From an uncultured Peptostreptococcaceae bacterium (GTDB taxonomy: Bacteria > Bacillota > Clostridia > Peptostreptococcales > Peptostreptococcaceae), in the NCBI GenBank assembly GCA_947072565.1, contig CAMTIM010000027.1, positions 39,368 to 103,367 of the forward strand: DNA of 64,000 nt, written 5' to 3'. Under the pieces are notes generated by a model. It made no database searches. It saw only the letters and a program-made list of their open reading frames with translations, and was not told the DNA's origin. Position 1 is the first letter of the stretch. The number at the start of each line of letters is the position of its first letter. Positions 53,718-63,929 of this stretch are shown here, in pieces. The translations under genes and the position numbers were made by a program.

Positions 53718-53783
53718 GTTTATGGTTTTTTTATAGAAACTATACATAAAAGTTAATAAAAACTAAATGTAAGAGGTATAAAT

Positions 53784-55169
53784 ATGATTTTTGAAAAACT
53801 ACTAAGTACTATAAATAAATATAAGTTGATAGAAGATGGTGACAAAATAGTATTGGGGCTTTCAGGAGGACCAGATTCTGTTTGTTTACTACACCTACTT
53901 TATAGATTAAAGGATGTATTAGATATAGAGGTGTATGCTGCACACTTAAATCATCAAATAAGAGGTATAGAAGCACAAAAAGATGCTCTATTTGTATCTC
54001 AAATTTGTGAAGATTTAGGAATTACATCTTTTGTTAAATCAATAAATGTTCCTCAGTATTGTAAGGAAAAGGGTGTTTCGCTAGAAGATGGTGCTAGAAC
54101 ACTTAGATATGAAATGTTTGAAGAAATCAAACAAAAAACAAAATCAAACAAAATAGCTATAGGACACAATTTAAATGACCAAGCAGAAACTATTTTGATG
54201 AGAGTTATGAGAGGTACAGGACTTCAAGGTTTAAGAGGTATAGAATATATAAGAGACAATGGTATAATAAGACCTATTTTAGATATAGAAAGAAGTGAGA
54301 TAGAAGCTTATTGTGAAAAATATGATTTAAATCCTAGAATAGATAAAACAAATCTAGAAACTATATATACTAGAAACAAAATAAGATTAGAACTTATCCC
54401 ATATATGAAGGATAATTTTAATCCTAATGTAATAGAATCTATAGTAAGGATGAGTAAAGGTCTAAAAAGTGATAGTGATTATATTGAGCAAGAAGCTAAA
54501 ATTAAATTTAAAGAGGTTTCAGATTTAAATTCTTACTCTGTAGAAATAAACTTAGAAAAGTATGCTAACTTACATGATGCTATTAAAGCGAGGGTATTAA
54601 GAAATGGTATAAAACATATACTAGGAGATACTAATTTTATAGATCAAAAGCATATAGAAGATCTGATTGAATTAGAAAATGAAAATAAAATCAATAAAAT
54701 GATAACTCTTCCTAGAGGAATTCTTGCATATAGAAGAAAAAATATCATAATATTAACTACTAAAGAAATAGTTAGTGAAGATATAGATTTTTGCTATAAT
54801 ATACCTAGCAATGGATTTATAAAAATAAAAGAGTTAGACTTAATTTTAGAAACCCAAACAATGAGCATAGATAGATATAAAAGTATAAAAACAAAGAAGA
54901 CATCTAAAGGGTTTGATTTTAGCAAAGTAAAAGGGGGTATAGTTGTAAGAAGTAGAAAGCAAGGAGATAAGATAAAACTCGTTGCAGGTAGTAAGAAAAT
55001 CAAAGAATTATTTATAGATTTAAAAATCCCAAGAGAAGACAGATGCAAAATTCCTGTAGTAACAGACGAAGAAGGTATACTGTGTGTGGGTGATTATAAA
55101 ACTAGTGAAAATTATAAAATTGATTCAAAAACAAAAGAAGTCTTAAAGATTAGCTTTAAGAAACTATAG
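53784..55169 (+). CDS. tilS: tRNA(Ile)-lysidine synthase
   Basis: An essential enzyme of 461 residues that changes C34 of the AUA-reading tRNA-Ile to lysidine. The PP-loop is Ser27-Gly-Gly-Pro-Asp-Ser32, and AAHLNHQIRG, IAIGHNLNDQAETILMRVMRGTG and the KTNLETIYTRNKIR motif follow. The C-terminal tRNA-binding part (about 380-461) has VRSRKQGDKIKL and DLKIPREDR. ATG 53784 follows AGAGGT. ftsH begins 32 bases later; the hpt gene often found between them in relatives is absent. Confidence 0.96.
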   Translation: MIFEKLLSTINKYKLIEDGDKIVLGLSGGPDSVCLLHLLYRLKDVLDIEVYAAHLNHQIRGIEAQKDALFVSQICEDLGITSFVKSINVPQYCKEKGVSLEDGARTLRYEMFEEIKQKTKSNKIAIGHNLNDQAETILMRVMRGTGLQGLRGIEYIRDNGIIRPILDIERSEIEAYCEKYDLNPRIDKTNLETIYTRNKIRLELIPYMKDNFNPNVIESIVRMSKGLKSDSDYIEQEAKIKFKEVSDLNSYSVEINLEKYANLHDAIKARVLRNGIKHILGDTNFIDQKHIEDLIELENENKINKMITLPRGILAYRRKNIIILTTKEIVSEDIDFCYNIPSNGFIKIKELDLILETQTMSIDRYKSIKTKKTSKGFDFSKVKGGIVVRSRKQGDKIKLVAGSKKIKELFIDLKIPREDRCKIPVVTDEEGILCVGDYKTSENYKIDSKTKEVLKISFKKL

Positions 55170-55200
55170 AATAAAACAATGTATGAAAGGAGGGCTTCTT

Positions 55201-57189
55201 TTGAATAAATTCTTCAAAAATATTGGTTTCTACCTACTGATTTTCATAATAATAGTGGGTATAGTTCAGTTTTCAGGTAAACCTACAGAAAAGATAGAGT
55301 CGATGGAATTCTCTAAAGTATACAGAGCTTTATCAGACGGAAATGTATCTAAACTGTATTTTATAAATGAAACTGCAGTAGAAGGTACAATAAAAGATAC
55401 AGGTGTTAAATTCAGATCATATGTACCAAAAGAAATAATGGGGGATAAACTTGCTGATGAAGTCTTACAACAGGCTAAAGAAGGCAAAATAACATCATTA
55501 AGTGGAGAACCTAAACCGTCAGCTCCTTGGTTTGTAGAAATGTTACCAACCCTACTATTAATGTTTGGTATGGTAATAATTTGGTTTGTATTTATGAATC
55601 AGTCTCAAGGTGGAGGCGGAAAAGTTATGAATTTTGGAAAATCAAAAGCTAAAGTTCATAAGGATGATGAAAAAACAAGAGTTACTTTTAAAGAGGTAGC
55701 AGGGCTTAATGAGGAAAAAGAAGATTTACAAGAGGTCGTTGATTTCTTGAAAAATCCTAAGAAATATATTGATTTAGGAGCTAGGATACCAAAAGGTATA
55801 CTTATGGTGGGTCCTCCTGGTACTGGTAAAACTTATTTATCAAGAGCAGTTGCAGGAGAAGCAGGTGTACCATTCTTTAGTATAAGTGGTTCTGATTTCG
55901 TTGAAATGTTTGTTGGGGTAGGAGCTTCGAGAGTTAGAGATTTATTCGAACAAGCTAAAAAGAATGCTCCAGCGATAATATTCATAGATGAAATAGATGC
56001 TGTTGGTAGAAAAAGAGGCGCTGGTCTTGGCGGTGGACATGATGAGAGAGAGCAAACTCTAAATCAATTATTAGTTGAAATGGATGGATTTGGTGTAAAC
56101 CAAGGGATAATAATAATGGCTGCTACAAATAGACCTGACATACTTGACCCAGCGTTACTTAGACCTGGTAGATTTGATAGACAGGTTGTTGTTGGGGCTC
56201 CAGATGTTAAAGGTAGAGAAGCTATATTTGAGGTTCACTCTAAAAACAAGCCATTAGCAGAAGATGTTAAGATAGAAGTTTTAGCAAGAAGAACTCCTGG
56301 GTTTACTCCTGCTGATATAGAAAACTTAATGAATGAAGCTGCTATATTAACAGCTAGAAAAAGAGAAAAGAAAATCCATATGGATACTATAGAAGAAGCT
56401 ATAACAAAGGTAATAGCAGGTGTTGCTAAAAAATCTAAAGTTATAAGTGAACCAGAGAGAAGACTTACAGCATATCATGAAGCTGGTCACGCAGTTTGTG
56501 CCCATATACTTGATAATGTAAGCCCTGTTCATCAGGTTACAATAGTTCCAAGAGGTAGAGCTGGTGGATTCACTATGCAACTTCCTGTAGAAGATAAATT
56601 CTACGCTACTAAAAAAGAAATGAAAGAAAATATAATTGTACTACTTGGAGGTAGAGTTGCTGAAGAGTTAGTATTAGATGATATATCTACTGGTGCATCA
56701 AATGACTTAGAGAGAGTAACATCTACTGCTAGAGGCATGGTTACTAAATATGGAATGAGTACAAAACTTGGACCAATGACATTTGGTGATAGCAATGAGG
56801 AAGTATTCTTAGGAAATAGTTTTGGAAGTAAACAAAACTACTCTGAAGAAGTAGCTGCTCAAATAGATAACGAAATAAGAAAAATAGTTGATAATTCATA
56901 CAAAGCAACAAAAAAATTATTAGAAGAGAATATGGACAGATTAGAGTATGTAGCTCAAGCTTTACTAGTTCATGAAACTCTAGATGCAGCTCAATTTATG
57001 AGTGCATTTAATAAAGAATTATCACTAGAATTACCAGAAATAAAAGAAGAAACATCAGCTATAACATTAGATAAAAAAGAAGAAGTAACTGAAGAAAGTA
57101 TTTCTAATGTAGATTTAGCAAAAAAAGAAAGCATTGAAAATACTGTAGAAGAAACAAAAGATATAAATGATACAGATGAAAATAAATAG
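55201..57189 (+). CDS. ftsH: ATP-dependent zinc metalloprotease FtsH
   Basis: A membrane-bound AAA protease of 662 residues. Two membrane helices (about 9-24 and 112-132) enclose a small outer domain. Walker A GPPGTGKT is at 204-211, Walker [10 protein letters not shown] at 259-267, the SRH region ends in RPGRFDRQV, and the zinc site is HEAGH (426-430). The last 50 residues are an acidic, low-complexity tail. I chose TTG 55201, six bases after GGAGGG, because the product then begins [15 protein letters not shown] as in other FtsH proteins; ATG 55183 lies before the ribosome binding site. Confidence 0.96.
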   Translation: MNKFFKNIGFYLLIFIIIVGIVQFSGKPTEKIESMEFSKVYRALSDGNVSKLYFINETAVEGTIKDTGVKFRSYVPKEIMGDKLADEVLQQAKEGKITSLSGEPKPSAPWFVEMLPTLLLMFGMVIIWFVFMNQSQGGGGKVMNFGKSKAKVHKDDEKTRVTFKEVAGLNEEKEDLQEVVDFLKNPKKYIDLGARIPKGILMVGPPGTGKTYLSRAVAGEAGVPFFSISGSDFVEMFVGVGASRVRDLFEQAKKNAPAIIFIDEIDAVGRKRGAGLGGGHDEREQTLNQLLVEMDGFGVNQGIIIMAATNRPDILDPALLRPGRFDRQVVVGAPDVKGREAIFEVHSKNKPLAEDVKIEVLARRTPGFTPADIENLMNEAAILTARKREKKIHMDTIEEAITKVIAGVAKKSKVISEPERRLTAYHEAGHAVCAHILDNVSPVHQVTIVPRGRAGGFTMQLPVEDKFYATKKEMKENIIVLLGGRVAEELVLDDISTGASNDLERVTSTARGMVTKYGMSTKLGPMTFGDSNEEVFLGNSFGSKQNYSEEVAAQIDNEIRKIVDNSYKATKKLLEENMDRLEYVAQALLVHETLDAAQFMSAFNKELSLELPEIKEETSAITLDKKEEVTEESISNVDLAKKESIENTVEETKDINDTDENK

Positions 57190-57194
57190 TTAGT

Positions 57195-57229
57195 AAAATA
57201 GGACCTAAAATTAGGTCCTATTTTTATTG
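57195..57229 (+). terminator. Terminator of tilS-ftsH
   Basis: AAAATAGGACCT pairs perfectly with AGGTCCTATTTT, followed by T. Confidence 0.92.
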
Positions 57230-57313
57230 GAATAATAGAATTGATTTGAAAATGATGAATATAATGATATCATGAGAATTGATATACAGGCATTATAAGT
57301 GTTTTTTACAAAC

Positions 57314-57342
57314 AAATTGAATATTATTATAATATTCAATTT
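57314..57342. repeat. Perfect 13-bp inverted repeat upstream of birA
   Basis: AAATTGAATATTA (57314-57326) and TAATATTCAATTT (57330-57342) around TTA. It has no T run and does not resemble the biotin operator. Confidence 0.5.
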
Positions 57343-57511
57343 GGAAGGGGTTATTATTGCTTAAAATAGATTTATATATAAATTAAACATAAAAAAATAT
57401 TATTAACGTAAGCATCAATAGGGTAGAATTTTTATATAAGCATTTAAAAATAAATTTCATAAGGTATAATTAATTATTAGATGTAAAAATTACATTAGAT
57501 AGAGGTGTAAT

Positions 57512-58489
57512 ATGAGAGATAAAATAATAGAGATTATATTAAATAATCAAGATGAATTTACTTCGGGAGAAATTTTATCGAAGCAATTAGGTGTGTCTAG
57601 AGCCGCAGTATGGAAACATATAAAATCATTAAGAGAAGAAGGATATAATATTGAGTCTGTAAATAAAAGAGGTTACAGATTAATAGAAAAGCCTGGAGAT
57701 TTATTAACTTATAAAAATATTTCTCATGAATTGAATACTAAATTTATAGGAAATAAAATAATACACTTTAATACAATAGCTTCAACTAATGATTATGCAA
57801 AAGAAATAGCATCTGGTTTAGAAGACGGAACTGTAATTATCAGTGAAGAGCAAACCAAAGGGAAAGGCAGACTAGGAAGACAGTGGCATTCTAAAATTAA
57901 TGAAGGTATATGGATGAGTATTATATTAAAACCAGACATTATACCATATAAGGCACCATTTATAACTTTAATAGCTGGAGCTAGTATAGTGAGTGCATTA
58001 AACAAACTGGGTGTTAATACTTTAATAAAATGGCCAAATGATATTATACTAAATAATAAGAAAATATCAGGAATACTTACAGAATTGTCTGCTGAAATTG
58101 AAAGAGTAAATCATATTGTGTTAGGGATTGGAATAAATGTAAAAACAATGGAGTTTTCCCAGGAAATATGTGATATAGCAACTTCGTTATATAAAGAAGG
58201 TTATAAAATATCTAGAGTTGATATAGTTAGAAATATTTTCATGGAATTTGAAGAATTATATATGGATTACATTAATAATAATTGCAAAGAAAAAACTTTA
58301 AATATATGTAGAAAATATTCTGCTATAATAGGCAAAGATATATATATATTAAAAGGTGACAACAAAGAATTAGTAAAATGTTTAGATATAAGTGAAGATG
58401 GGAATTTAGTAGTACAGGCTGAAGATAAAACCATAAAAGAGGTAATGTCAGGAGAAGTTTCTATACGTGGAATTAAAGGATACATATAA
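57512..58489 (+). CDS. birA: Bifunctional biotin-protein ligase / biotin operon repressor
   Basis: A protein of 325 residues. Residues 1-62 form the DNA-binding winged helix (GEILSKQLGVSRAAVWKHIKSLREEGY). The ligase centre follows, with FNTIASTNDYAKE, the biotinyl-AMP loop EEQTKGKGRLGRQWHS and SIILKP, then WPNDIILNNKKISGIL with the catalytic Lys; the C-terminal SH3-like cap ends the chain. It attaches biotin to carboxylases and represses biotin genes. No biotin genes are in the window. ATG 57512 follows AGAGGTG. Confidence 0.95.
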   Translation: MRDKIIEIILNNQDEFTSGEILSKQLGVSRAAVWKHIKSLREEGYNIESVNKRGYRLIEKPGDLLTYKNISHELNTKFIGNKIIHFNTIASTNDYAKEIASGLEDGTVIISEEQTKGKGRLGRQWHSKINEGIWMSIILKPDIIPYKAPFITLIAGASIVSALNKLGVNTLIKWPNDIILNNKKISGILTELSAEIERVNHIVLGIGINVKTMEFSQEICDIATSLYKEGYKISRVDIVRNIFMEFEELYMDYINNNCKEKTLNICRKYSAIIGKDIYILKGDNKELVKCLDISEDGNLVVQAEDKTIKEVMSGEVSIRGIKGYI

Positions 58490-58506
58490 TCTATTAATAA
58501 GAATTA

Positions 58507-58535
58507 TTGACAATGTCATTTGCTATTGATAAAAT
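58507..58535 (+). promoter_or_regulatory. Promoter of the ECF S component-coaX unit
   Basis: A perfect TTGACA (58507-58512), a 17-base spacer and TAAAAT (58530-58535). Confidence 0.75.
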
Positions 58536-58541
58536 TATTTT

Positions 58542-58661
58542 GTTATAGCTGGTATCTAATATATTTTAGAGCTTGACTTAACAATAGCTAAAAAGACGAA
58601 AGTCAAAATTAAAAATTAAAAGTCCGGCATCTTTTATGAGCTGGAACGGAGGTATGAGATT
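58542..58661 (+). promoter_or_regulatory. Structured leader, candidate riboswitch, before the PanT-like gene
   Basis: The 120-base leader has TTGACTT (58573-58579) pairing with AAGTCAA (58600-58606), TAGCT/AGCTA (58546-58550 with 58586-58590), and two AGCTGG copies (58547-58552 and 58639-58644) that compete for CCGGC (58624-58628). TCCG (58623-58626) can pair with CGGA of the Shine-Dalgarno region (58647-58650). It matches no riboswitch class that I can recall. Confidence 0.4.
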
Positions 58662-59258
58662 ATGATAAATGTACAGTCAACAGCAACGAAAAAGTTAAAT
58701 GTAAGAAAAATGACTATAATAGGAGTGCTATCAGCAATATCTATTATGTTATCTATGACGCCATTGGGATTTATTCCGATTGGACCAACTAACGCAACTA
58801 TAATGCATATACCAGTTATTATAGGAGCAATAATTGAAGGCCCTGTAGTAGGAATGACAATAGGATTAATATTTGGAGCTACGAGTTTGCTAAGAGCTAT
58901 AACTATGCCGACAATAACTTCATTTGTACTTATAAATCCACTTGTATCTATACTACCAAGGGTATTAATAGGATTGATAGCTTACTATGTATATAATTTA
59001 GTTATGAAATTAACTAAGAATGTATTAGTATCTGGTTGGATAACTGGAATGGTAGGTTCTTTAATCAATACAATAGGTGTTTTAGGAATGGTATACATTC
59101 TATATGCAGAAAGATATGCTCAGGCTTTAGGAGAAAGTGCTTCTACTGCTAAAACACTTATATTTACGATAGCAGCTACAAATGGAATACCTGAAGCTAT
59201 TATTGGAGGGTTTGTAGTATCGGCTGTTGCAGTTATACTTAATAAAAGGAAAAAATAG
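58662..59258 (+). CDS. ECF transporter S component, PanT-like
   Basis: A membrane protein of 198 residues with about six helices, the substrate-binding subunit of an energy-coupling-factor vitamin importer. The N-terminal [48 protein letters not shown] contains the conserved helix-loop that contacts the EcfT/A module. The ECF ATPases and EcfT are encoded elsewhere. The next gene is coaX, whose product phosphorylates pantothenate, so pantothenate is the likely cargo (PanT). ATG 58662 is nine bases after GGAGG. Confidence 0.85.
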   Translation: MINVQSTATKKLNVRKMTIIGVLSAISIMLSMTPLGFIPIGPTNATIMHIPVIIGAIIEGPVVGMTIGLIFGATSLLRAITMPTITSFVLINPLVSILPRVLIGLIAYYVYNLVMKLTKNVLVSGWITGMVGSLINTIGVLGMVYILYAERYAQALGESASTAKTLIFTIAATNGIPEAIIGGFVVSAVAVILNKRKK

Positions 59259-59275
59259 AAAGAAGGTTAAAATAT

Positions 59276-60046
59276 ATGCTTCTAGTATTTGACGTTGGAA
59301 ATACCAATATGGTTTTAGGTATATATAAAAATAAGGAATTAATAAAATATTGGAGAATTAACACTGATAAAGATAAAACATCAGATGAGTATGGAATGCT
59401 TATAAATAGTTTATTTCAATATGAAAATATAGATATGAAATACATAGATGATGTTATAATATCATCTGTAGTTCCTAATGTTATGCATGCATTAGAGAAC
59501 TTTTGCATAAAATATTGCAATAAACAGCCTAAGATTGTAGGTCCAGGAATTAAAACGGGATTAAATATAAAATATGATAATCCTAAGCAAGTTGGAGCTG
59601 ATAGAATAGTAAATGCGGTTGCAGGTATTGAAAAATATGGATATCCATTAATAATAGTAGACTTTGGAACAGCTACTACATTCTGCGCTATATCTGATAA
59701 GGGTGAGTACTTAGGAGGAACTATAGCTCCTGGTATAAAGATATCAAGTGAAGCTTTATTCCAAAGAGCATCAAAGCTTCCTAGAGTTGAATTAGCAAAG
59801 CCTGGGTCGACTGTATGTAAAAGTACTGTTTCAGCAATGCAAGCTGGGATAATATATGGATATGTAGGACTAGTTGACAAGATAATAGAAATGATGAAAC
59901 AAGAATTAAACTATGATGACGTTAAAGTAGTAGCGACAGGTGGATTGTCTACGCTTATAGCATCAGAGACAGACAGTATAGATAATGTAGATAGATTTTT
60001 AACTCTTGAGGGATTAAAAATGATACATGATAAAAATAAAGAATAG
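59276..60046 (+). CDS. coaX: Type III pantothenate kinase
   Basis: An enzyme of 256 residues, the first of CoA synthesis. The fold's ATP motif [16 protein letters not shown] opens the protein; [11 protein letters not shown] (about 104-114) and VDFGTATTF (about 128-136) are the pantothenate and metal motifs; [10 protein letters not shown] (about 220-229) is the adenosine motif. It is the CoA-insensitive type. ATG 59276 follows AGAAGG, 17 bases after the PanT-like gene, so uptake and phosphorylation of pantothenate are linked. Confidence 0.95.
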   Translation: MLLVFDVGNTNMVLGIYKNKELIKYWRINTDKDKTSDEYGMLINSLFQYENIDMKYIDDVIISSVVPNVMHALENFCIKYCNKQPKIVGPGIKTGLNIKYDNPKQVGADRIVNAVAGIEKYGYPLIIVDFGTATTFCAISDKGEYLGGTIAPGIKISSEALFQRASKLPRVELAKPGSTVCKSTVSAMQAGIIYGYVGLVDKIIEMMKQELNYDDVKVVATGGLSTLIASETDSIDNVDRFLTLEGLKMIHDKNKE

Positions 60047-60050
60047 CAAC

Positions 60051-60085
60051 AAGGGAATTGGGTTATATACCCAGTTCCTTTTTTA
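60051..60085 (+). terminator. Terminator of coaX
   Basis: AAGGGAATTGGGT pairs with ACCCAGTTCCTT with one bulge and a wobble, then a T run. Confidence 0.85.
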
Positions 60086-60143
60086 TGATAATAGACAAAC
60101 TTATATTAAAATTATAAAAATTGCAACTTAGAGGAGGACAAAA

Positions 60144-61121
60144 ATGATAAAAATCGGTAATGTAGAGTTAGAAAATAAAGTTTTTTTATCGCCTATGGCG
60201 GGTGTTACAGATCTTCCGTTTAGATTGATATGTAAAGAACAAAACTGTGGGATGCTTTATACAGAAATGATAAATGCAAAAGCATTATGTTATGATGATG
60301 AGAATACTAAAAAAATGCTGAAAATAGAAGACGCTGAACATCCTGTAGCTGTACAAATATTTGGTTCAGAACCTGAATTTATGGGACGAGCTGCAGAGAT
60401 AATGAACGATTATCCAAATGAAATATTAGATATAAATATGGGATGCCCTGCTCCTAAAGTTATAAAAAATGGAGATGGATCAGCTCTTATGAGAAATCCT
60501 AAGTTGGCAGAGGAAGTTTTAAAAGCTGTAGTTAAAAATTCCAAAAAACCAGTAACTGTAAAGATAAGAAAAGGTTGGGATGATGAACATATAAATGCAT
60601 TGGAGATTGCTAAAATAGCAGAGGCTTCAGGGATAAGTGCATTGGCTATACATGGTAGAACAAGAGAACAATACTATTCAGGTAAGGCTGATTGGGATAT
60701 AATATCACAAATAAAGAAAAGCATAAGTATACCTGTTATAGGAAATGGCGATATATTTACTGTTGAAGATTCAATAAATATGTTAGACAAAACTAACTGT
60801 GATGCTATAATGATAGGTAGAGGCTCACAAGGTAATCCATGGATATTTAAAAGAATAAACTATTATATGCAAACTGGAGAAATTTTACCAGAGCCAACAC
60901 TGGAGGAAAAAATTAATACAGCTATTAAGCATTTAGGTATGGCAGTTGATGAACATGGAGAATATGTAGCAGTAAGAGAAATGAGAAAACATATTGCGTG
61001 GTATTTAAAAGGACTTAGAAATTCAGCAAGAGTAAGAGATGAAATCAATAAGATAGAAACTTATGAAGAAGTAGTATCTAAGCTTAATGGATACATGGAC
61101 GATTGCTTGACATTAGAATAA
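60144..61121 (+). CDS. dus: tRNA-dihydrouridine synthase (DusB-like)
   Basis: An FMN enzyme of 325 residues that reduces uridine to dihydrouridine in tRNA. The start motif is FLSPMAGVTDLPFRLIC (14-30). The catalytic Cys101 is in INMGCPAPKV. VTVKIRKGWDDEH, ALAIHGRTREQYYSG and MIGRGSQGNPWIF complete the FMN site. ATG 60144 follows GAGGAGG. greA and lysS follow on the same strand. Confidence 0.95.
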   Translation: MIKIGNVELENKVFLSPMAGVTDLPFRLICKEQNCGMLYTEMINAKALCYDDENTKKMLKIEDAEHPVAVQIFGSEPEFMGRAAEIMNDYPNEILDINMGCPAPKVIKNGDGSALMRNPKLAEEVLKAVVKNSKKPVTVKIRKGWDDEHINALEIAKIAEASGISALAIHGRTREQYYSGKADWDIISQIKKSISIPVIGNGDIFTVEDSINMLDKTNCDAIMIGRGSQGNPWIFKRINYYMQTGEILPEPTLEEKINTAIKHLGMAVDEHGEYVAVREMRKHIAWYLKGLRNSARVRDEINKIETYEEVVSKLNGYMDDCLTLE

Positions 61122-61221
61122 GAGTGACTTATAATATAGCGCATAATAAAACAAATATAGTATAAATTAAAATAAAATGGAGAGCAATCTCAAATACATA
61201 AAAGAAGGAGTTGTAGGGGTT

Positions 61222-61701
61222 ATGGAAGATAAAAAAGAAATACTGTTAACTCAAGAAGGGTATCAAAAATTAGAAGATGAGGTAGAGCTTCTAAAAACTG
61301 TAAGAAGAAGAGAAGTTGCGGATAGAATAAAGGTTGCTATATCTTTTGGAGATATATCAGAAAATGCTGAGTATGATGAAGCTAAAAATGAGCAAGCTCA
61401 AATGGAAGAAAGAATATTAAAATTAGAAAATATGATAAGAAATGCAGTTATCATAGATGAAAGTAAAATAGACATCAATGTTGTTACTATAGGATCTATA
61501 GTTAAAGTGAATGATATGGAGTTTGATGAAGAAGTTGAATATACAATAGTAGGTTCAGCAGAAGCAGATCCATACGAAGGAAGAATATCAAATGAATCTC
61601 CTGTAGGAAGAGCTCTTTTAGATACAACTGTAGGACAAGTTGTAGATGTTCACGTTCCAGATGGTGTTGTAAAGTTTAAAATATTAGAAATAAGAAGATA
61701 A
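61222..61701 (+). CDS. greA: Transcription elongation factor GreA
   Basis: A protein of 159 residues that rescues backtracked RNA polymerase by stimulating transcript cleavage. The N-terminal coiled coil contains [32 protein letters not shown] and the tip acidic pair in [18 protein letters not shown]; the C-terminal FKBP-like domain ends [20 protein letters not shown] chose ATG 61222, after GTAGGGG, because it gives the normal family length; an in-frame ATG 61177 would add 15 unrelated residues. lysS starts 15 bases downstream. Confidence 0.95.
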   Translation: MEDKKEILLTQEGYQKLEDEVELLKTVRRREVADRIKVAISFGDISENAEYDEAKNEQAQMEERILKLENMIRNAVIIDESKIDINVVTIGSIVKVNDMEFDEEVEYTIVGSAEADPYEGRISNESPVGRALLDTTVGQVVDVHVPDGVVKFKILEIRR

Positions 61702-61716
61702 TCGGGAGGGAAAAAA

Positions 61717-63240
61717 ATGAATAACGATCAATCAAATGTTAATAATCAATCACAAGAAGACCTTAGTGAGGTTCTTCAAGTAAGAAGAGATAAGTTAACT
61801 AAACTACAAGAAATGGGAAGAGATCCTTTTCATGTTAGTAGATATGATAGAACTAGTAATTCTATGGAAGTAAAAGATAATTTTGAAAACTTCGAAGGTA
61901 AAACAGTTAAGATAGCTGGTCGTATAATGAGTAAAAGAATTCAAGGTAAAGCTGGATTCATAGATATACAAGATCAAGAAGGAAAAATACAATGTTACGT
62001 TAGATTAGATAGAATAGGTGAAGAAGAGTATTCAATATTCTCTACATATGATATAGGTGATATATTAGGTGTTGAAGGTGAAGTATTCAAAACTAAGAAA
62101 GAAGAGATATCTATAAAAGCTAATGAAGTTTTATTATTATCTAAATCTCTTCAAATATTACCAGAAAAATACCATGGATTAAAAGATCAAGACTTAAGAT
62201 ATAGACAAAGATATGTTGATTTAATAGTTAATCCAGAGGTTAAAAATGCTTTCTTAACAAGAACAAAAGCATTAAAAGCTTTAAGATCATACTTAGATAC
62301 AAGAGGATTCTTAGAAGTTGAAACTCCTATATTAAATACTTCAGTTGGTGGAGCAAATGCTAAGCCATTCATAACTCACCATAATACATTAGATATACCA
62401 ATGTACTTAAGAATAGCTAATGAACTATATTTAAAAAGACTTATAGTTGGTGGATTTGATAAAGTATACGAAATGGGTAGAATGTTTAGAAACGAAGGTA
62501 TGTCTGTGAAGCATAATCCAGAATATACTGCTATAGAATTATATCAAGCTTATGCAGATTATACAGATATGATGGAAATAACAGAGAATGTTATAGCTCA
62601 TATGGCTGAAGCTGCTACAGGAAACATGAAAGTAAATTACCAAGGAACTGAAATAGATTTCACTCCTCCATGGAGAAGAATGACTATGGAAGATTGTGTT
62701 AAGGAATATACTGGAGTAGATTTCTCAACTATAAATACAGATGAAGAAGCTTTAGCAGTAGCTAAAGAAAAAGGAATAGAAATAACTCCTGGAATGAGAA
62801 GAGGAGAAGTTATAAACTCATTATTTGAAGAGTTTGGAGAAGATAAACTTGTCCAACCTACATTTATAACTCATCATCCAGTTGAGGTATCTCCATTAGC
62901 TAAGAGAAATGTAGAAGATCCAAGAAGAACTGATAGATTTGAAGCTTTCGCAAATAAGTGGGAGTTAGCTAATGCTTTCTCTGAACTTAATGACCCAATC
63001 GACCAAAAAGGAAGATTTATGGATCAATTAAGAAAAAGAGAATTAGGTGACGATGAAGCTTGCGATATGGATGAAGATTTCATAAATGCTTTAGAAATAG
63101 GATTACCTCCTACAGGTGGTCTTGGAATAGGTATAGATAGAGTTATGATGTTATTAACTAATTCTCCATCTATAAGAGATGTTTTATTATTCCCAACTAT
63201 GAAACCAATAGAAAATTCTTCAAGTAAAATAGAAGAATAA
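61717..63240 (+). CDS. lysS: Lysyl-tRNA synthetase (class II)
   Basis: An enzyme of 507 residues. The N-terminal OB-fold anticodon-binding domain (about 60-165, [24 protein letters not shown]) precedes the class II catalytic core with motif 1 near [19 protein letters not shown], motif 2 [11 protein letters not shown] and motif 3 [18 protein letters not shown] 61717 follows GGGAGG. It is the last gene of the dus-greA-lysS run before a terminator. No T-box is upstream. Confidence 0.97.
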   Translation: MNNDQSNVNNQSQEDLSEVLQVRRDKLTKLQEMGRDPFHVSRYDRTSNSMEVKDNFENFEGKTVKIAGRIMSKRIQGKAGFIDIQDQEGKIQCYVRLDRIGEEEYSIFSTYDIGDILGVEGEVFKTKKEEISIKANEVLLLSKSLQILPEKYHGLKDQDLRYRQRYVDLIVNPEVKNAFLTRTKALKALRSYLDTRGFLEVETPILNTSVGGANAKPFITHHNTLDIPMYLRIANELYLKRLIVGGFDKVYEMGRMFRNEGMSVKHNPEYTAIELYQAYADYTDMMEITENVIAHMAEAATGNMKVNYQGTEIDFTPPWRRMTMEDCVKEYTGVDFSTINTDEEALAVAKEKGIEITPGMRRGEVINSLFEEFGEDKLVQPTFITHHPVEVSPLAKRNVEDPRRTDRFEAFANKWELANAFSELNDPIDQKGRFMDQLRKRELGDDEACDMDEDFINALEIGLPPTGGLGIGIDRVMMLLTNSPSIRDVLLFPTMKPIENSSSKIEE

Positions 63241-63253
63241 ATATATACTATAG

Positions 63254-63298
63254 AAAAGCTTATGCTCTAAAGTTAATTTAGAACATAAGCTTTTTTTT
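63254..63298 (+). terminator. Terminator of lysS
   Basis: AAAAGCTTATG and TCTAAA pair with TTTAGA and CATAAGCTTTT, followed by more Ts. Confidence 0.92.
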
Positions 63299-63523
63299 AT
63301 TTATAGTTTATGTATGATTATTTGGAAAATAATATTTTGGAAATAATTTAAATTTTAGCAGTAAACAATAAAAATTATTAAGAAATAGTGGAGATTAAAA
63401 GTTTTTTATGAAATAAAACGAATCAAACCATTGTAATATGGAGTTATATAGAAGAATTTTTATAAAGGTAAGTGTCATTAAACTAGAGAAGTTTATATAA
63501 AATAAAAGTTGGAGGTAAAATAT

Positions 63524-63709
63524 ATGTCTCAAATTATTAATTGGATATGTTTAATATGTATTAGTTTATTGGTTATGGATGTTATGGTTTATTTTTGCAA
63601 AGATGTGATTAAAACATTGAATGCAACAAAATGTATAAAAAACAAAAGTGTTGTAAAAACTAGGGTTGCAACTAGTGAATATATGTATGAAACAAAAATA
63701 GCAAAGTAA
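63524..63709 (+). CDS. Small membrane protein upstream of the rRNA operon
   Basis: A protein of 61 residues with one membrane helix (IINWICLICISLLVMDVMVYF, about 4-24) and a basic C-terminal tail. I do not recognise it. ATG 63524 follows GGAGG; an in-frame ATG 63509 lies before that site. It ends 25 bases before the -35 of the rRNA promoter and has no terminator of its own, so its mRNA may run into the rRNA promoter. Confidence 0.65.
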   Translation: MSQIINWICLICISLLVMDVMVYFCKDVIKTLNATKCIKNKSVVKTRVATSEYMYETKIAK

Positions 63710-63733
63710 AATTAAAAAAAATTAAAAAAAGTA

Positions 63734-63762
63734 TTGACGATATATAAATGAGATGGTATAGT
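63734..63762 (+). promoter_or_regulatory. Ribosomal RNA operon promoter
   Basis: TTGACG (63734-63739), a 17-base spacer and TATAGT (63757-63762) with an extended TGG; the predicted start is near 63769. Confidence 0.85.
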
Positions 63763-63768
63763 TATACT

Positions 63769-63929
63769 TGTCCTTAAGAAAAGGGCAAACAACAACAGCG
63801 AAAATCATTTTGAAAATGACTTAGCTAAATAAGAACTTTGAAAATTAAACAGTAGGTTAATTTATAGAATTTGAAACAAACGAAACATAAAGCCAGATAT
63901 ATAACAGTATCTGAGCCCTAGATAAACTT
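63769..63929 (+). other. 16S rRNA 5' leader
   Basis: A 160-base leader. It carries a boxA-like AACTTTGAAAATTAAACAG (about 63834), typical for Gram-positive rRNA leaders, and a small stem AGATA/TATCT (about 63895-63911) before the mature 5' end. Confidence 0.6.

Larger units (their letters stand above)
57190..57511. other. 322-bp intergenic region between ftsH and birA
   Basis: It holds the ftsH terminator, a perfect 13-bp inverted repeat (57314-57342) followed by GGAAGGGG, and a TATAAT (57465-57470) that may serve birA. No gene is called; a nine-codon frame after GGAAGGGG is too short to support. Confidence 0.5.

Noticed and set aside
57350..57385. Nine-codon frame starting at TTG after GGAAGGGG
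   Set aside because: Too short and without any support beyond the Shine-Dalgarno-like bases.
63321..63352. Imperfect direct repeat TTTGGAAAATAATA / TTTTGGAAATAATT after lysS
   Set aside because: Two short imperfect copies in AT-rich DNA; no further copies or context.
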